64,000 nt of DNA from Mesotaenium endlicherianum (taxonomy: Eukaryota; Streptophyta; Zygnematophyceae; Zygnematales; Mesotaeniaceae). This document shows, piece after piece, positions 44,992-57,472 of this stretch. Location: contig WELA01000984.1 of assembly GCA_009602735.1 (NCBI GenBank), forward strand, positions 348,671 to 412,670, written 5' to 3'. Under the pieces are notes generated by a model. The model ran no database searches. It had not been told where the DNA came from and saw nothing but the letters and a program-made list of their open reading frames with translations. A program made the translations under genes and the position numbers. Numbering within the stretch: position 1 is the stretch's first letter; each line of letters opens with the position of its first letter.

Positions 44992-47900
44992 GCCAGGAGC
45001 CTACCACCCCAAGACCCACTTCACGAGAAGGCAACACGCCAAGTGAGGTGGAGACCCCCGTTGAAGACGACGTTCCAGCCCCAATGAGTTTGAGAGGTTA
45101 CCTTGGAGGAGAGAAGGTCCACATCTTGGTGGATAGCGGAGCTCAAGGCAACTTCATTGCTGCAGATTTTGCCACCAAGCACGGTATTACTATGCGAACT
45201 CTTGACCACGACGAGGAGATTATGATGCCCGATGGATTCTCCTATACTACCCCTTCCAAGAAGACGTACCCCTTGGCACTCTCTATCAAGTCCTTCAAGG
45301 ATAGAGTAGTGTTCTCCCCCATGCAATTGGGCAAGTACGACGTCATCCTAGGGACGCCTTGGTTGACCAAGCACAACCCCCAAGTTGATTGGAGGACCGG
45401 TACTATCAAGATCAAGAATGACATCACTTCAAGAATCTGTATTTTGCGCGCAATCCAGAATATCCAGACCCAAGACATCCAGAAGCCGGCACACGAGATA
45501 CTATTGTCCGCCCTCCAACTCAAGAGACTTGTGAGGAAGGGACACGAGCTTCTTTTGGCCTTGATCACGCCAAAAGACATCAAGAAAGACATCGAGAGTC
45601 AAGAAGGCAGCCCCGTTCCCAAGGAGATACAAGAAGTCTTTGAGGACTACAAAGAAGTGTTCTCCCCGGAATTGCCCAAGGGCCTACCCCCCAAAAGATT
45701 CGTAGACCACAAGATAGAGTTGGAGCCCGGAAGCAAGCCCATCTCTCGGCCTACGTTCAAAATGTCATACACGGAGCTAGACGAAGTCAAGAAGCAAATC
45801 AAGGAGCTACTGGAGCATGGCTTCATTCGACCTAGCAAGTCGCCATTTGGAGCCCCGGTGCTATTTGTCAAGAAGAAAGATGGTACCTTGAGGATGTGTG
45901 TGGACTATCGCGCCCTCAACAAGATCACCATCAAGAATCGATACCCGCTGCCGCGCATGGATGAGCTCATGGACCGGCTGGTTGGAGCCAAGTACTTCAC
46001 GAAGATTGACTTACGGAGCGGCTACCACCAGATTCGCATCGCAGAACCGGACATAGAGAAGACGGCATTCAGGACAAGATATGGACATTTTGAGTTCATG
46101 GTCCTGCCATTTGGACTCACCAACGCGCCAGCAACTTTCATGACTATGATGAACACCATATTTCAGCCCATGTTGGACAGATTTGTGGTGGTATTCATCG
46201 ATGACATCCTTATCTACAGCAAGACCCTTGAAGAGCATGCGAGACACTTGAAAGAAGTCCTTGAAGTATTGAAGCAAAACAAGCTGTTTGCGAAGGAGTC
46301 AAAATGCGAGTTTGCCAAACAAGAAGTGGAGTTCCTAGGTCTCCACGTGACTGCTGATGGCATCAAGATAGACCCCAAGAAGACCACGGTGGTGGAGGAA
46401 TGGCCAACCCCCACGACCAAGAAAGAACTCCAGTCATTCTTGGGATTTGCCAATTGGTACAGAAAATTCATCCAAGGCTTCTCGCACATAGCAGCCCCCC
46501 TGACAGATCTACTCAAGAAGGACAGGCTATATACATGGACCGAGAAAGAGGAAGAGGCATTTCAAGAGTTAAAGCGAAGATTGACCACATCCCCGGTGCT
46601 CACACTCCCAAGTCCAAACCCAGATTGGCCCTTCCACGTCATCACCGATGCATCTTCCTATGCAATAGGAGCAATCCTGCTTCAAGACCAAGGCAAGGGA
46701 CTGCAGCCCATCGCCTACGAGTCAAGGAAGCTAAATCCAGCCGAGCAAAATTATACAACCACGGAGCGAGAGGCATTGGCGATTGTACATGCCTTGAAGG
46801 TTTGGCGCTGCTACGTTGAAGGACGCAAAGTACTGGTCACCACGGACCACGAGGCGTTAAAGCACCTCCAAACGCAGCCGTATCTCTCAAGGAGACAAGC
46901 AAGATGGAGCGGATACTTGCAACAATACAACATCACGATTCAGTACCAGCCCGGCAAGACAAACCCGGCTGACCCCCTCTCAAGACTGCAATTAAATGCA
47001 GTGATGGTATCCCTGAAGACAGATCTGGAAGCTCGATTTTCAGCCGCCTATGAAAGAGACCCTTACTACAAGAACGGAGAAGCAGCCTTGGACCCATGCA
47101 AGAAGCAAGAAGGCAATTATTGGGTGAGGCAAGATACGGGCCAGAGATGTGTTCCTAATGACTTAGACCTCCGGCTCTTGCTTCTACGAGAAGCACACGA
47201 CAACCCTCTTGGAGGACACTTTGGAATCCTAAGGACCACGGGCGTTCTAGCTAGGACTTATTGTTGGCCAGGCATGTCTAAGCAAGTCAAGGAGTACTGC
47301 AGGAGCTGTGACACATGCCAAAGAATCAAGCCATCATCGCAAAAGGCGGGAGGACTCCTCCAACCACTACCAATCCCCGAAAGACAATGGACGGACATCT
47401 CAATGGACCTTATCGTGGACTTGCCCGTGACACCTCGAGGCCATAATGCAATACTCACGGTGGTGGACAGACTTACCAAGATGGCTCATTTTATTCCCAC
47501 GACGACTAAGGCTACAGCACCACAACTTGCAAGACTCATCTTTGACAACATCTTCCGACTCCATGGACTACCATCAAGAATTGTGTCAGATAGAGATCCA
47601 AGATTCACAAGCCATTTCTGGAAAAATCTCTTCAAGAACTTGGGTACATCGCTGGATATGTCTACTGCCTACCACCCACAATCAGATGGGCAAACCGAGC
47701 GTATGAATCGTACCCTAAAGACCTCTCTAAAGGCCTACGTGTCTACCCTCGAGCAAGACTGGGACATGTACTTGACCCCCCTCGAGTTTGCCTACAACAA
47801 CACTACGCAGGCCTCTACCCAAGAGTCCCCATTCTTCCTCAACTATGGCTTCCATCCGACCACGCCACTGAGCTTCACGGCTGGCCATGATGAAGTACCT

Positions 47901-48497
47901 GCAGCCACAGATTTTATGGAGACATTAGAAGCAGCCCTTACAGCAGCGAAGAAAGCTCTACAACACGCGCAAGATGCTCAAGCAAGAGTGGCGAACAGAT
48001 CCAGAAGAGAAATTACGTACAGAGTGGGTGACAACGTGTTACTATCATCCAAGAACATTTCCCTGAACAACAGGCCTGCCGGCAGCAAGTTCTCTCCCAA
48101 GTATTTGGGACCCTTCAAGATTATCCAGCAAGTCAACCCCGTTGCTTTCAAGCTAGAACTTCCCCAGACTATGCACATCGACCCCGTATTCCACGCTTTC
48201 CTCTTCAAGTTGTATGTGCAACCCGACAACAAGTTCCCAGGACGTGTGACAACCCCACCAGCCCCAACAATAGTGGATGATCATTTGGAGTACGAAGTGG
48301 AAGACATAGTGGCTATGAGAAATTTCAGGAGACAGCAGCAATACTTGATCAAGTGGAAAGGATATCCAGATTCGGAGAATAGTTGGGTGGCGGCGCACTA
48401 CCTTGACAAAGTTCAGAGAAAGTTGAAGCGCTTCCATGCCGCCAACCCCCATCTTCGACCAGCCCCAAGTCTCTCTACTAAAAGCCCGAAGACTTGA
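44913..48497 (+). CDS. B2 pol, 1194 residues
   Basis: Domains in order are protease (ILVDSGAQG, about residue 74), RT ([35 protein letters not shown] near 430), RNase H ([12 protein letters not shown] near 580), integrase zinc domain ([10 protein letters not shown] to SCDTCQR), integrase core ([40 protein letters not shown]) and chromodomain ([25 protein letters not shown] near the C-terminus). The Ty3 order (RNase H before integrase) and the chromodomain make it a chromovirus. It is the minus-one frame relative to gag. Confidence 0.96.
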   Translation: MLLLQGKGPSCTFMPQKVVKKRTAPVGQEPTTPRPTSREGNTPSEVETPVEDDVPAPMSLRGYLGGEKVHILVDSGAQGNFIAADFATKHGITMRTLDHDEEIMMPDGFSYTTPSKKTYPLALSIKSFKDRVVFSPMQLGKYDVILGTPWLTKHNPQVDWRTGTIKIKNDITSRICILRAIQNIQTQDIQKPAHEILLSALQLKRLVRKGHELLLALITPKDIKKDIESQEGSPVPKEIQEVFEDYKEVFSPELPKGLPPKRFVDHKIELEPGSKPISRPTFKMSYTELDEVKKQIKELLEHGFIRPSKSPFGAPVLFVKKKDGTLRMCVDYRALNKITIKNRYPLPRMDELMDRLVGAKYFTKIDLRSGYHQIRIAEPDIEKTAFRTRYGHFEFMVLPFGLTNAPATFMTMMNTIFQPMLDRFVVVFIDDILIYSKTLEEHARHLKEVLEVLKQNKLFAKESKCEFAKQEVEFLGLHVTADGIKIDPKKTTVVEEWPTPTTKKELQSFLGFANWYRKFIQGFSHIAAPLTDLLKKDRLYTWTEKEEEAFQELKRRLTTSPVLTLPSPNPDWPFHVITDASSYAIGAILLQDQGKGLQPIAYESRKLNPAEQNYTTTEREALAIVHALKVWRCYVEGRKVLVTTDHEALKHLQTQPYLSRRQARWSGYLQQYNITIQYQPGKTNPADPLSRLQLNAVMVSLKTDLEARFSAAYERDPYYKNGEAALDPCKKQEGNYWVRQDTGQRCVPNDLDLRLLLLREAHDNPLGGHFGILRTTGVLARTYCWPGMSKQVKEYCRSCDTCQRIKPSSQKAGGLLQPLPIPERQWTDISMDLIVDLPVTPRGHNAILTVVDRLTKMAHFIPTTTKATAPQLARLIFDNIFRLHGLPSRIVSDRDPRFTSHFWKNLFKNLGTSLDMSTAYHPQSDGQTERMNRTLKTSLKAYVSTLEQDWDMYLTPLEFAYNNTTQASTQESPFFLNYGFHPTTPLSFTAGHDEVPAATDFMETLEAALTAAKKALQHAQDAQARVANRSRREITYRVGDNVLLSSKNISLNNRPAGSKFSPKYLGPFKIIQQVNPVAFKLELPQTMHIDPVFHAFLFKLYVQPDNKFPGRVTTPPAPTIVDDHLEYEVEDIVAMRNFRRQQQYLIKWKGYPDSENSWVAAHYLDKVQRKLKRFHAANPHLRPAPSLSTKSPKT

Positions 48498-49439
48498 GGG
48501 AGGCAGCCTGCCACCATCAAAAAGCAGCAGAAGACCCCTTGGAGGCAGCCCGCAAGAACCACAAAGAGGAAAAAATGACATTAGACACTTTTCTCTTCTT
48601 GCAGTTTCTGAACAAAAAACTAAAACTGCTACTGGCNAACAAAAAACTGAAACTGCTACTGGCGATAGGTCTCTTCATAATAAATTTTGAAAATTTACTT
48701 GGCTGTAGTCCATGAGTAGTCGGTCATTTGGAGTCCAAGTTTGCTCAATTTGGAGCAGTGGTGAGAGAGATATGATGCTCTAAGAAGAAGGGGGTCCGAC
48801 TGCTGGCATTGTTAGGGCAGAATATGCCTTCTGACATTGTGCCATCCTCTGAACTTGGAATGCTCTGAAACTCAAGACTCTGGTGAAACATCTTACAGCG
48901 CCTAGTTTGAGACTTAGTTTGCAGAATTTGGAGAAGCATAGAAGGACTTATGATTTTCAGAAGTTTCTGAACATATTTGGAGGAGTGCCTACTCTCTCAG
49001 CTCTCAACGACAGTCCAGAGATTAGAATGCTCTCAAATTTGGTGACTCGGTAGAGTTCTCCGACGCGGTCCGTTTGGCACTCGAATTTTCAGATTTGGAA
49101 CAGTTCTGTGGCCTCTATGAATTTTTGAGTTCGTGGCAGATTTGGGCCAACTTGTACAATTTTCTTTATCATTAAGGAGTAGGCTAGCCAATAAGGTCAC
49201 ACCACCTACGACCTTGCCTAGTCTACCTTACATGTGTAGCACCTGACTTGGCGCCTTTGACTAGTCCTCTTCACATGTGTGGCATCTGACTTGAAACTGT
49301 TGACTAGTTTGCTCCACATGTGTAAGACCTGACTTGACGCGCCGAGACGTCGCTTTTTCTATCGGGGGGGTGATGTAGTGATTGGAGTTATTATATATTA
49401 GTNCGCGCCGAGTCGTCGCTTTTTCTATCAGGGGGGTGA
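48498..49439 (+). other. B2 3' noncoding region and polypurine tract
   Basis: About 0.9 kb with no conserved frame, ending in GGGGGGTGA next to the LTR. The stretch CGCTTTTTCTATC-GGGGGGTGA plus the start of the LTR appears twice around the N at 49403. B1 and B3 show it once, so the extra copy is probably an assembly join. Confidence 0.75.
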
Positions 49440-49942
49440 TGTAGTGATTGGAGTTATTATATATTAGTTCGCATATATTTTAATGTTTTCAAATATATTT
49501 GGAGTAGTATTGTGTGGAGTCAAGTGTGAATAGGTACTCTAGTAACTTGGTTCATGTCCTTTGAACCTTCCAAGGCATTTTCGAAGTTAGAGGAAAGACC
49601 TAGAAGAACTCCATGTGGCAAAAGTCAAATGTGCCATTTTTAGGTCAAAAGGACATGTGTACATTATTCTAGAAAGAGGTGGCAAGTTTTGGGATGTGTT
49701 GGGTGCCAACACATCAACATACACCTTCCTAGAAATTACTTATGTAGCAAGTATATAAACAAGAGCTAGAACATAGAAAGACACTCGAGAATCACTCTTG
49801 TACTTGCCAAAATCCAGAAATATATTAACTTTCAAGAAGCCATCTCTCTTTCAAGAAGCTACCACTTGTGTTCAAAGATCCTTGTCTTGAATAGATAAAG
49901 TATTATGTTTTACTAAGTACTCTATCTATCTGTTTCACTACA
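49440..49942 (+). repeat. 3' LTR of B2
   Basis: 503 bp. Differs from the 5' LTR at only a handful of sites, including TGATTGGAG for TGATTTGAG near the start. Confidence 0.95.
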
Positions 49943-49947
49943 CATCA

Positions 49948-50424
49948 TAACCCTTCCATCGAATGAGGTACTTCATGACATATTTAGACGATCAACGGAT
50001 CGAGCGCGCGTCTAAAATCTCCTCAACCTCATATTCCTCAGGGTCGTCGTCCCGGACAGTGGGGACCGGTCCCGGTTGGACAGGTAACCGACCTGTGAAC
50101 TATGTATTACCGTTGATGTATGGTTCCAGGAAGGAGACATTAAAGACAAAGTGACCCTTGTATTCGGCTAACATGTTCAGTTTGTAAGCATTTTGACCGA
50201 CACGACGCACCACCGAATGTGGACCGACGTAGACGAGACCAAGCTTTTTCTTGACCACACCAGGGAGGTACAGGTGCTGAGAATGCAGTTTGACCAAATC
50301 GCCCTTAGAAAATGTGAGCTCCCGACGGTGTTGATTAGTGTATTTTTGTTGATTTTCTTGGGCTTTGTGCAGGTTTTGTTGGACGTTAGACAGGGTGTCA
50401 GCAAACTCCTCAGTTAATTGGAGG
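49948..50424 (-). pseudogene. A1 integrase C-terminal part and chromodomain start
   Basis: Minus-strand peptides KLHSQHLYLPGVVKKKLG and GPHSVVRRVGQNAYKLN match the integrase GPY/F region. PEEYEVEEILDAR and YVMKYLIRWKG begin the chromodomain, cut by B2. Confidence 0.8.
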
Positions 50425-50429
50425 GAGAC

Positions 50430-50935
50430 TGTAGTGAAACAGATAGATGAAGTACTTAGTGAAATAGAATACTTTATCTATTCAAGACAAGGATCTTTGA
50501 ACACAAGTGGTAGCTTCTTGAAAGAGAGATGGCTTCTTGAAAGTTAATATATATTTCTGGATTTTTGGCAAGTACAAGAGTGATTTTGGAATGTCTTTCT
50601 ATGTTCTAGCTCTTGTTTATATACTTGTTACATAAGTAATTTCTAGGAAAGTGTATGTTGATGTGTTGGCACCCAACACATCCCAAAACTTGCCACCTCT
50701 TTCTAGAATAATGTACACATGTCCTTTTGACCTAAAAATGGCACATCTGACTTTTGCCACATGGAGTTCTTCTAGGTCTTTCCTCTAACTTCGAAAATGC
50801 CTTGGAAGGTTCAAAGGACATGAACCAAGTTACTAGAGCACCTATTCACACTTGACTCCACACAATACTACTCCAAATATATTTGAAAACATTAAAATAT
50901 ATGCAAACTAATATATAATAATTCAAATCATTACA
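50430..50935 (-). mobile_element. Solo LTR, family B, inserted in A1
   Basis: 506-bp LTR flanked by the duplication GAGAC (50425-50429 and 50936-50940), in the A1 integrase region. Confidence 0.93.
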
Positions 50936-52497
50936 GAGACCGAGTTCTCAATCCCTTCAAGGTGAGTTAAAGACTTCCCTAGGACATCTAAAGGAGACTT
51001 AGGGACTCTACCCAGGCTCAGTTCAAAAGGAGTCTTGCCCGTTGACGCGTGCACCGCACTGTTGACCGCAAACTGGATTTGAGGTAACAGGTCATCCCAA
51101 TTATCTTGTTTTCGGTTAATATGGGCTCTCAGTACCTCTTGCAGAACTCGGTTATTTCTTTCAGTTTGACCATCAGTCTGAGGGTGGTTTGCTGTGCTAA
51201 GCAGCTGTCTGACTCCCATTAACCCCATTAAAGCCCTCCAGAACTTAGAGGTAAATTTTGAGTCTCTGTCTGAGATTATATTAGAAGGTAGCCCATGTTG
51301 GCATACTACATGGTTGTAAAACTGTCTCGCTGTTTCGAGTGCAGTCACTTTGACAGTTGTGGGGATGAAAATGACCATTTTTGTCAGTTTATCCACGACT
51401 ACCAATATCAAATCATGCCCATTAGCAGTTCGTGGTAGTGTGACCACCCAGTCCATGGATATAGATTCCCAGCGTCCAGCTGGGATGGGCAGTGGTTGTA
51501 AGAGGCCCCCCGGTGGTGTGTGCCTAGACTTATTCTTTTGACATTGGTCACAGGACTTAACGTATTTCAAGACCTCCCGAGGTAATCCCTCCCAATGATA
51601 ATGTTTTGCGAGTTTGCCAACAGTCTTGGCCTGCCCAAATGCCCACCCAGTAAACTGTCATGTGCTTGACTCAATAAAAGAGACCTTATTTCGAAGTTAT
51701 TAGGAATGACCAGCTTCAGCTTGCCTGAAGTGGTTTCAGTCACCCAGACCCCTCCCTTAAGTTTATACCCGAGTGCAGTAGCACGACACACACCAGTAGT
51801 GGGGCTGGGCTCAAATGTTGGGTCAGAAAGGTAGGCTTTTCTAAGTTGTTCGAGGAAGGACTTTTTCATCTTTAGTGAAGTGAGTGCACACAGGACTTTA
51901 ACTACAGCATGCTGATTAAAGTTCCTTTCTTGCAAGTCAGGTCTTCCAGAGAGTGCATCAGCAGGATTCAACTTCCCTGATTTGTAGTCGATCTGGACAT
52001 GAAACTGCTCCAGCATCTGGCTCCAGTGGTTCTCCCTCCTCGACAGCTTGGACTTCTTCTGAAAGTGGGTCAGAGCTAGATGAGGTGTAATCACCTTAAA
52101 AGCTTTACCATGTCAGTATGCTCTCCATTGTTTGAGCACATGAATGAAAGCTAGAAGCTCTTTATCATGCTCTGAGTAATTAATCTCCGCTGGATTAAAT
52201 TTCATAGACTCGTACGACACAGGGTGCCACTCCTGCCTTACCTTACCATCCTTTGTGGTTTTCTCAGCAGGCTGCAACAAAATAGCACCCATGGCAAAGT
52301 CAGAAGCATCAGTGACCACCTGCACCGGTTTGCCGGGGTCATACACGGCTAGCACTGGGGCAGAACAAAGAGCATCTTTAAGGGTCTGGAAGGCAGCCTG
52401 CTGCTCTTCCCCCCACACATACCCTATGTCTTTCTTAGTAAGGTCAGTCAGTTTACTGGCCATTGTAGAATAATTCTCAATAAATCTCTTGTAGTAG
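50936..52497 (-). pseudogene. A1 RNase H and integrase
   Basis: VVTDASDFAMGAILLQPAEK and EINYSEHDKELLAFIHVLK (RNase H); then HDSLLGGHLG and SCDQCQKNKS (zinc domain); WVVTLPRTANGHD (catalytic Asp), NIISDRDSKFTSKFW (Asp) and NHPQTDGQTERNNRVLQ (Glu). It is continuous with the RT at 59216-60216 apart from the B3 insertion. Fossil, Ty3 family. Confidence 0.88.
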
Positions 52498-52502
52498 TTA
52501 GC

Positions 52503-53037
52503 TGTAGTGAAACAGATAGATAAAGTACTTAGTAAAACAGAATAGTTTATCTATTCAAGACAAGGATCTTTGAACACAAGTGGTAGCTTCTTGAAAGAGA
52601 GATGGCTTCTTGAAAGTTAATATATTTCTGGATTTTGGCAAGTACAAGAGTGATTCTGGAATGTCTTTCTATGTTCTAGCTCTTGTTTATAGACTTGCTA
52701 CATAAGTAATTTCTAGGAAAGTGTATNAGTGTATGTTCATGTTCAGTGTATGTTCATGTTGATGTGTTGGCACCCAACACATCCCAAAACTTGCCACCTC
52801 TTTCTAGAATAATGTACACATGTGCTTTTGACCTAAAAATGGCACATTTGACTTTTGCCACATGGAGTTCTTCTAGGTCTTTCCTCTAACTTCGAAAATG
52901 CCTTGGAAGGTTCAAAGGACATGAACCAAGTAACTAGAGTACCTATTCACACTTGACTCCACACAATACTACTCCAAATATATTTGAAAACATTAAAAAT
53001 ATATGCAAACTAATATATAATAACTCAAATCACTACA
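52503..53037 (-). repeat. 3' LTR of B3
   Basis: About 535 bp as assembled, against 503 in its relatives. The excess is the repeated stretch around the N at 52727. Confidence 0.9.
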
Positions 53038-53806
53038 TCACCCCCCCAATAGTGAAAGCGACGTCTCGGCGCGTCAAGTCAGGTCTTACACATGTGGAGC
53101 AAACTAGTCAACAGTTTCAAGTCAGATGACACACATGTGAAGAGGACTAGTCAAAGGCGCCAAGTCAGGTGCTACACATGTAAGGTAGACTAGGCAAGGT
53201 CGTAGGTGGTGTGACCTTATTGGCTAGCCTACTCCTTAATGATAAAGAAAATTGTACAAGTTGGCCCAGAATCTGCCACAAATTCAAAAATTCATAGCGG
53301 CCACAGAACTGCTTTAAATCTGAAAATTCGAAAGCCAAACGGACCGCGTCGGAGAACTCTACCGAGTCACCAAATTTGAGAGCATTCTAATTTCTGGACT
53401 GTCGTTGAGAGCTGAGAGAGTAGGCACTCCTCCAAATCTGTTCAGAAACTTCTGAAAATCATAAGTCCTTCTATGCTTCTCCAAATTCTGCAAACTAAGT
53501 CTCAAACTGGGCGCTGTAAGATGTTCTACCAGAGTCTTGAGTTTCAGAGCATTCCAAGTTCAGGGGAGGGCACAATGTCAGAAGGCATATTCTGCCCTAA
53601 CAATGCCAGCAGCCTGACCCCCTTCTACTTAGAGCATCATATCTCTCTCACCAATGCTCCAAATTGAGCAAACTTGGACTCCAAATGACCGGCAACTCAT
53701 GGAATACAGCCAGGTTAATTTTCAGAATTTATTATGAAGAGACCTATCACCAGTAGCAGTTTTAGTTTTCTGTCTAGAAACTGCAAGAAGAGAAGAGTGT
53801 CTAATG
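53038..53806 (-). other. B3 3' noncoding region
   Basis: Corresponds to the B2 noncoding tail. The run of C at its LTR end is the polypurine tract on the minus strand. Confidence 0.75.
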
Positions 53807-56800
53807 TCAATTTTTCCTCTTTCTTGTTCTTGCGGGCTGCCTCCAAGGGGTCTTCTGCTGCTTCTTGATGGTGGCAGGCTGCCTCCCTGAAGTCTTCGGG
53901 CTTTTAGTAGAGAGACTTGGGGCTGGTCCAAGATGGGGGTTGGCGGCATGGAAGCGCTTCAACTTTCTCTGAACTTTGTCAAGGTAGTGCGCCGCCACCC
54001 AACTATTCTCCGAATCTGGATATCCTTTCCACTTGATCAAGTATTGCTGCTGTCTCCTGAAATTTCTCATAGCCACTATGTCTTCCACTTCGTACTCCAA
54101 ATGATCATCCACTATTGTTGGGGCTGGTGGGGTTGTCACACGTCCTGGGAACTTGTTGTCGGGTTGCACATATGGCTTGAAGAGGGAAGCGTGGAATACG
54201 GGGTCGATGTGCATAGTCTGGGGAAGTTCTAGCTTGAAAGCAACGGGGTTGACTTGCTGGATAATCTTGAAGGGTCCCAAATACTTGGGAGAGAACTTGC
54301 TGCCGGCAGGCCTGTTGTTCAGGGAAATGTTCTTGGATGATAGTAACACGTTGTCACCCACTCTGTACGTAATTTCTCTTCTGGATCTGTTCGCCACTCT
54401 TGCTTGAGCATCTTGCGCGTGTTGTAGAGCTTTCTTCGCTGCTGTAAGGGCTGCTTCTAATGTCTCCATAAAATCTGTGGCTGCAGGTACTTCATCATGG
54501 CCAGCCGTGAAGCTCAGTGGCGTGGTCGGATGGAAGCCATAGTTGAGGAAGAATGGGGACTCTTGGGTAGAGGCCTGCGTAGTGTTGTTGTAGGCAAACT
54601 CGAGGGGGGTCAAGTACATGTCCCAGTCTTGCTCGAGGGTAGACACGTAGGCCTTTAGAGAGGTCTTTAGGGTACGATTCATACGCTCGGTTTGCCCATC
54701 TGATTGTGGGTGGTAGGCAGTAGACATATCCAGCGATGTACCCAAGTTCTTGAAGAGATTTTTCCAGAAATGGCTTGTGAATCTTGGATCTCTATCTGAC
54801 ACAATTCTTGATGGTAGTCCATGGAGTCGGAAGATGTTGTCAAAGATGAGTCTTGCAAGTTGTGGTGCTGTAGCCTTAGTCGTCGTGGGAATAAAATGAG
54901 CCATCTTGGTAAGTCTGTCCACCACCGTGAGTATTGCATTATGGCCTCGAGGTGTCACGGGCAAGTCCACGATAAGGTCCATTGAGATGTCCGTCCATTG
55001 TCTTTCGGGGATTGGTAGTGGTTGGAGGAGTCCTCCCGCCTTTTGCGATGATGGCTTGATTCTTTGGCATGTGTCACAGCTCCTGCAGTACTCCTTGACT
55101 TGCTTAGACATGCCTGGCCAACAATAAGTCCTAGCTAGAACGCCCGTGGTCCTTAGGATTCCAAAGTGTCCTCCAAGAGGGTTGTCGTGTGCTTCTCGTA
55201 GAAGCAAGAGCCGGAGGTCTAAGTCATTAGGAACACATCTCTGGCCCGTATCTTGCCTCACCCAATAATTGCCTTCTTGCTTCTTGCATGGGTCCAAGGC
55301 TGCTTCTCCGTTCTTGTAGTAAGGGTCTCTTTCATAGGCGGCTGAAAATCGAGCTTCCAGATCTGTCTTCAGGGATACCATCACTGCATTTAATTGCAGT
55401 CTTGAGAGGGGGTCAGCCGGGTTTGTCTTGCCGGGCTGGTACTGAATCGTGATGTTGTATTGTTGCAAGTATCCGCTCCATCTTGCTTGTCTCCTTGAGA
55501 GATACGGCTGCGTCTGGAGGTGCTTTAACGCCTCGTGGTCCGTGGTGACCAGTACTTTGCGTCCTTCAACGTAGCAGCGCCAAACCTTCAAGGCATGTAC
55601 AATCGCCAATGCCTCTCGCTCCGTGGTTGTATAATTTTGCTCGGCTGGATTTAGCTTCCTTGACTCGTAGGCGATGGGCTGCAGTCCCTTGCCTTGGTCT
55701 TGAAGCAGGATTGCTCCTATTGCATAGGAAGATGCATCGGTGATGACGTGGAAGGGCCAATCTGGGTTTGGACTTGGGAGTGTGAGCACCGGGGATGTGG
55801 TCAATCTTCGCTTTAACTCTTGAAATGCCTCTTCCTCTTTCTCGGTCCATGTATATAGCCTGTCCTTCTTGAGTAGATCTGTCAGGGGGGCTGCTATGTG
55901 CGAGAAGCCTTGGATGAATTTTCTGTACCAATTGGCAAATCCCAAGAATGACTGGAGTTCTTTCTTGGTCGTGGGGGTTGGCCATTCCTCCACCACCGTG
56001 GTCTTCTTGGGGTCTATCTTGATGCCATCAGCAGTCACGTGGAGACCTAGGAACTCCACTTCTTGTTTGGCAAACTCGCATTTTGACTCCTTCGCAAACA
56101 GCTTGTTTTGCTTCAATACTTCAAGGACTTCTTTCAAGTGTCTCGCATGCTCTTCAAGGGTCTTGCTGTAGATAAGGATGTCATCGATGAATACCACCAC
56201 AAATCTGTCCAACATGGGCTGAAATATGGTGTTCATCATAGTCATGAAAGTTGCTGGCGCGTTGGTGAGTCCAAATGGCAGGACCATGAACTCAAAATGT
56301 CCATATCTTGTCCTGAATGCCGTCTTCTCTATGTCCGGTTCTGCGATGCGAATCTGGTGGTAGCCGCTCCGTAAGTCAATCTTCGTGAAGTACTTGGCTC
56401 CAACCAGCCGGTCCATGAGCTCATCCATGCGCGGCAGCGGGTATCGATTCTTGATGGTGATCTTGTTGAGGGCGCGATAGTCCACACACATCCTCAAGGT
56501 ACCATCTTTCTTCTTGACAAATAGCACCGGGGCTCCAAATGGCGACTTGCTAGGTCGAATGAAGCCATGCTCCAGTAGCTCCTTGATTTGCTTCTTGACT
56601 TCGTCTAGCTCCGTGTATGACATTTTGAACGTAGGCCGAGAGATGGGCTTGCTTCCGGGCTCCAACTCTATCTTGTGGTCTACGAATCTTTTGGGGGGTA
56701 GGCCCTTGGGCAATTCCGGGGAGAACACTTCTTTGTAGTCCTCAAAGACTTCTTGTATCTCCTTGGGAACGGGGCTGCCTTCTTGACTCTCGATGTCTTT

Positions 56801-57472
56801 CTTGATGTCTTTTGGCGTGATCAAGGCCAAAAGAAGCTCGTGTCCCTTCCTCACAAGTCTCTTGAGTTGGAGGGCGGACAATAGTATCTCGTGTGCCGGC
56901 TTCTGGATGTCTTGGGTCTGGATATTCTGGATTGCGCGCAAAATACAGATTCTTGAAGTGATGTCATTCTTGATCTTGATAGTACCGGTCCTCCAATCAA
57001 CTTGGGGGTTGTGCTTGGTCAACCAAGGCGTCCCTAGGATGACGTCGTACTTGCCCAATTGCATGGGGGAGAACACTACTCTATCCTTGAAGGACTTGAT
57101 AGAGAGTGCCAAGGGGTACGTCTTCTTGGAAGGGGTAGTATAGGAGAATCCATCGGGCATCATAATCTCCTCGTCGTGGTCAAGAGTTCGCATAGTAATA
57201 CCGTGCTTGGTGGCAAAATCTGCAGCAATGAAGTTGCCTTGAGCTCCGCTATCCACCAAGATGTGGACCTTCTCTCCTCCAAGGTAACCTCTCAAACTCA
57301 TTGGGGCTGGAACGTCGTCTTCAACGGGGGTCTCCACCTCACTTGGCGTGTTGCCTTCTCGTGAAGTGGGTCTTGGGGTGGTAGGCTCCTGGCCTACCGG
57401 CGCTGTCCGTTTTTTGACAACTTTTTGGGGCATGAAAGTGCACGATGGCCCTTTTCCTTGCAATAGAAGCAT
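53807..57472 (-). CDS. B3 pol, 1221 residues
   Basis: Same domain order as B2 pol: protease Asp at about 74, RT FIDD at 428-431, RNase H Asp at about 579, then integrase and chromodomain. It continues about 27 residues past the B2 end with a Lys/Gln/Arg-rich tail ([19 protein letters not shown]). It is otherwise nearly identical to B2. Confidence 0.96.
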   Translation of the reverse strand: MLLLQGKGPSCTFMPQKVVKKRTAPVGQEPTTPRPTSREGNTPSEVETPVEDDVPAPMSLRGYLGGEKVHILVDSGAQGNFIAADFATKHGITMRTLDHDEEIMMPDGFSYTTPSKKTYPLALSIKSFKDRVVFSPMQLGKYDVILGTPWLTKHNPQVDWRTGTIKIKNDITSRICILRAIQNIQTQDIQKPAHEILLSALQLKRLVRKGHELLLALITPKDIKKDIESQEGSPVPKEIQEVFEDYKEVFSPELPKGLPPKRFVDHKIELEPGSKPISRPTFKMSYTELDEVKKQIKELLEHGFIRPSKSPFGAPVLFVKKKDGTLRMCVDYRALNKITIKNRYPLPRMDELMDRLVGAKYFTKIDLRSGYHQIRIAEPDIEKTAFRTRYGHFEFMVLPFGLTNAPATFMTMMNTIFQPMLDRFVVVFIDDILIYSKTLEEHARHLKEVLEVLKQNKLFAKESKCEFAKQEVEFLGLHVTADGIKIDPKKTTVVEEWPTPTTKKELQSFLGFANWYRKFIQGFSHIAAPLTDLLKKDRLYTWTEKEEEAFQELKRRLTTSPVLTLPSPNPDWPFHVITDASSYAIGAILLQDQGKGLQPIAYESRKLNPAEQNYTTTEREALAIVHALKVWRCYVEGRKVLVTTDHEALKHLQTQPYLSRRQARWSGYLQQYNITIQYQPGKTNPADPLSRLQLNAVMVSLKTDLEARFSAAYERDPYYKNGEAALDPCKKQEGNYWVRQDTGQRCVPNDLDLRLLLLREAHDNPLGGHFGILRTTGVLARTYCWPGMSKQVKEYCRSCDTCQRIKPSSQKAGGLLQPLPIPERQWTDISMDLIVDLPVTPRGHNAILTVVDRLTKMAHFIPTTTKATAPQLARLIFDNIFRLHGLPSRIVSDRDPRFTSHFWKNLFKNLGTSLDMSTAYHPQSDGQTERMNRTLKTSLKAYVSTLEQDWDMYLTPLEFAYNNTTQASTQESPFFLNYGFHPTTPLSFTAGHDEVPAATDFMETLEAALTAAKKALQHAQDAQARVANRSRREITYRVGDNVLLSSKNISLNNRPAGSKFSPKYLGPFKIIQQVNPVAFKLELPQTMHIDPVFHASLFKPYVQPDNKFPGRVTTPPAPTIVDDHLEYEVEDIVAMRNFRRQQQYLIKWKGYPDSENSWVAAHYLDKVQRKLKRFHAANPHLGPAPSLSTKSPKTSGRQPATIKKQQKTPWRQPARTRKRKN

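Larger units (their letters stand above)
43171..49942 (+). mobile_element. B2: whole-looking family B chromovirus
   Basis: The 5' LTR is 43171-43673, the primer site TGGTATCGGAGC 43675-43686, gag 43711-44991, pol 44913-48497, a noncoding 3' region and G-run come next, and the 3' LTR is 49440-49942. Flanks CATCA (43166-43170 and 49943-49947) are an exact duplication. LTRs are nearly identical. Single N positions at 48637 and 49403, each beside a short repeated stretch, look like assembly joins. It looks whole and recent. It is a near-identical, opposite-strand twin of B3. Confidence 0.96.
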
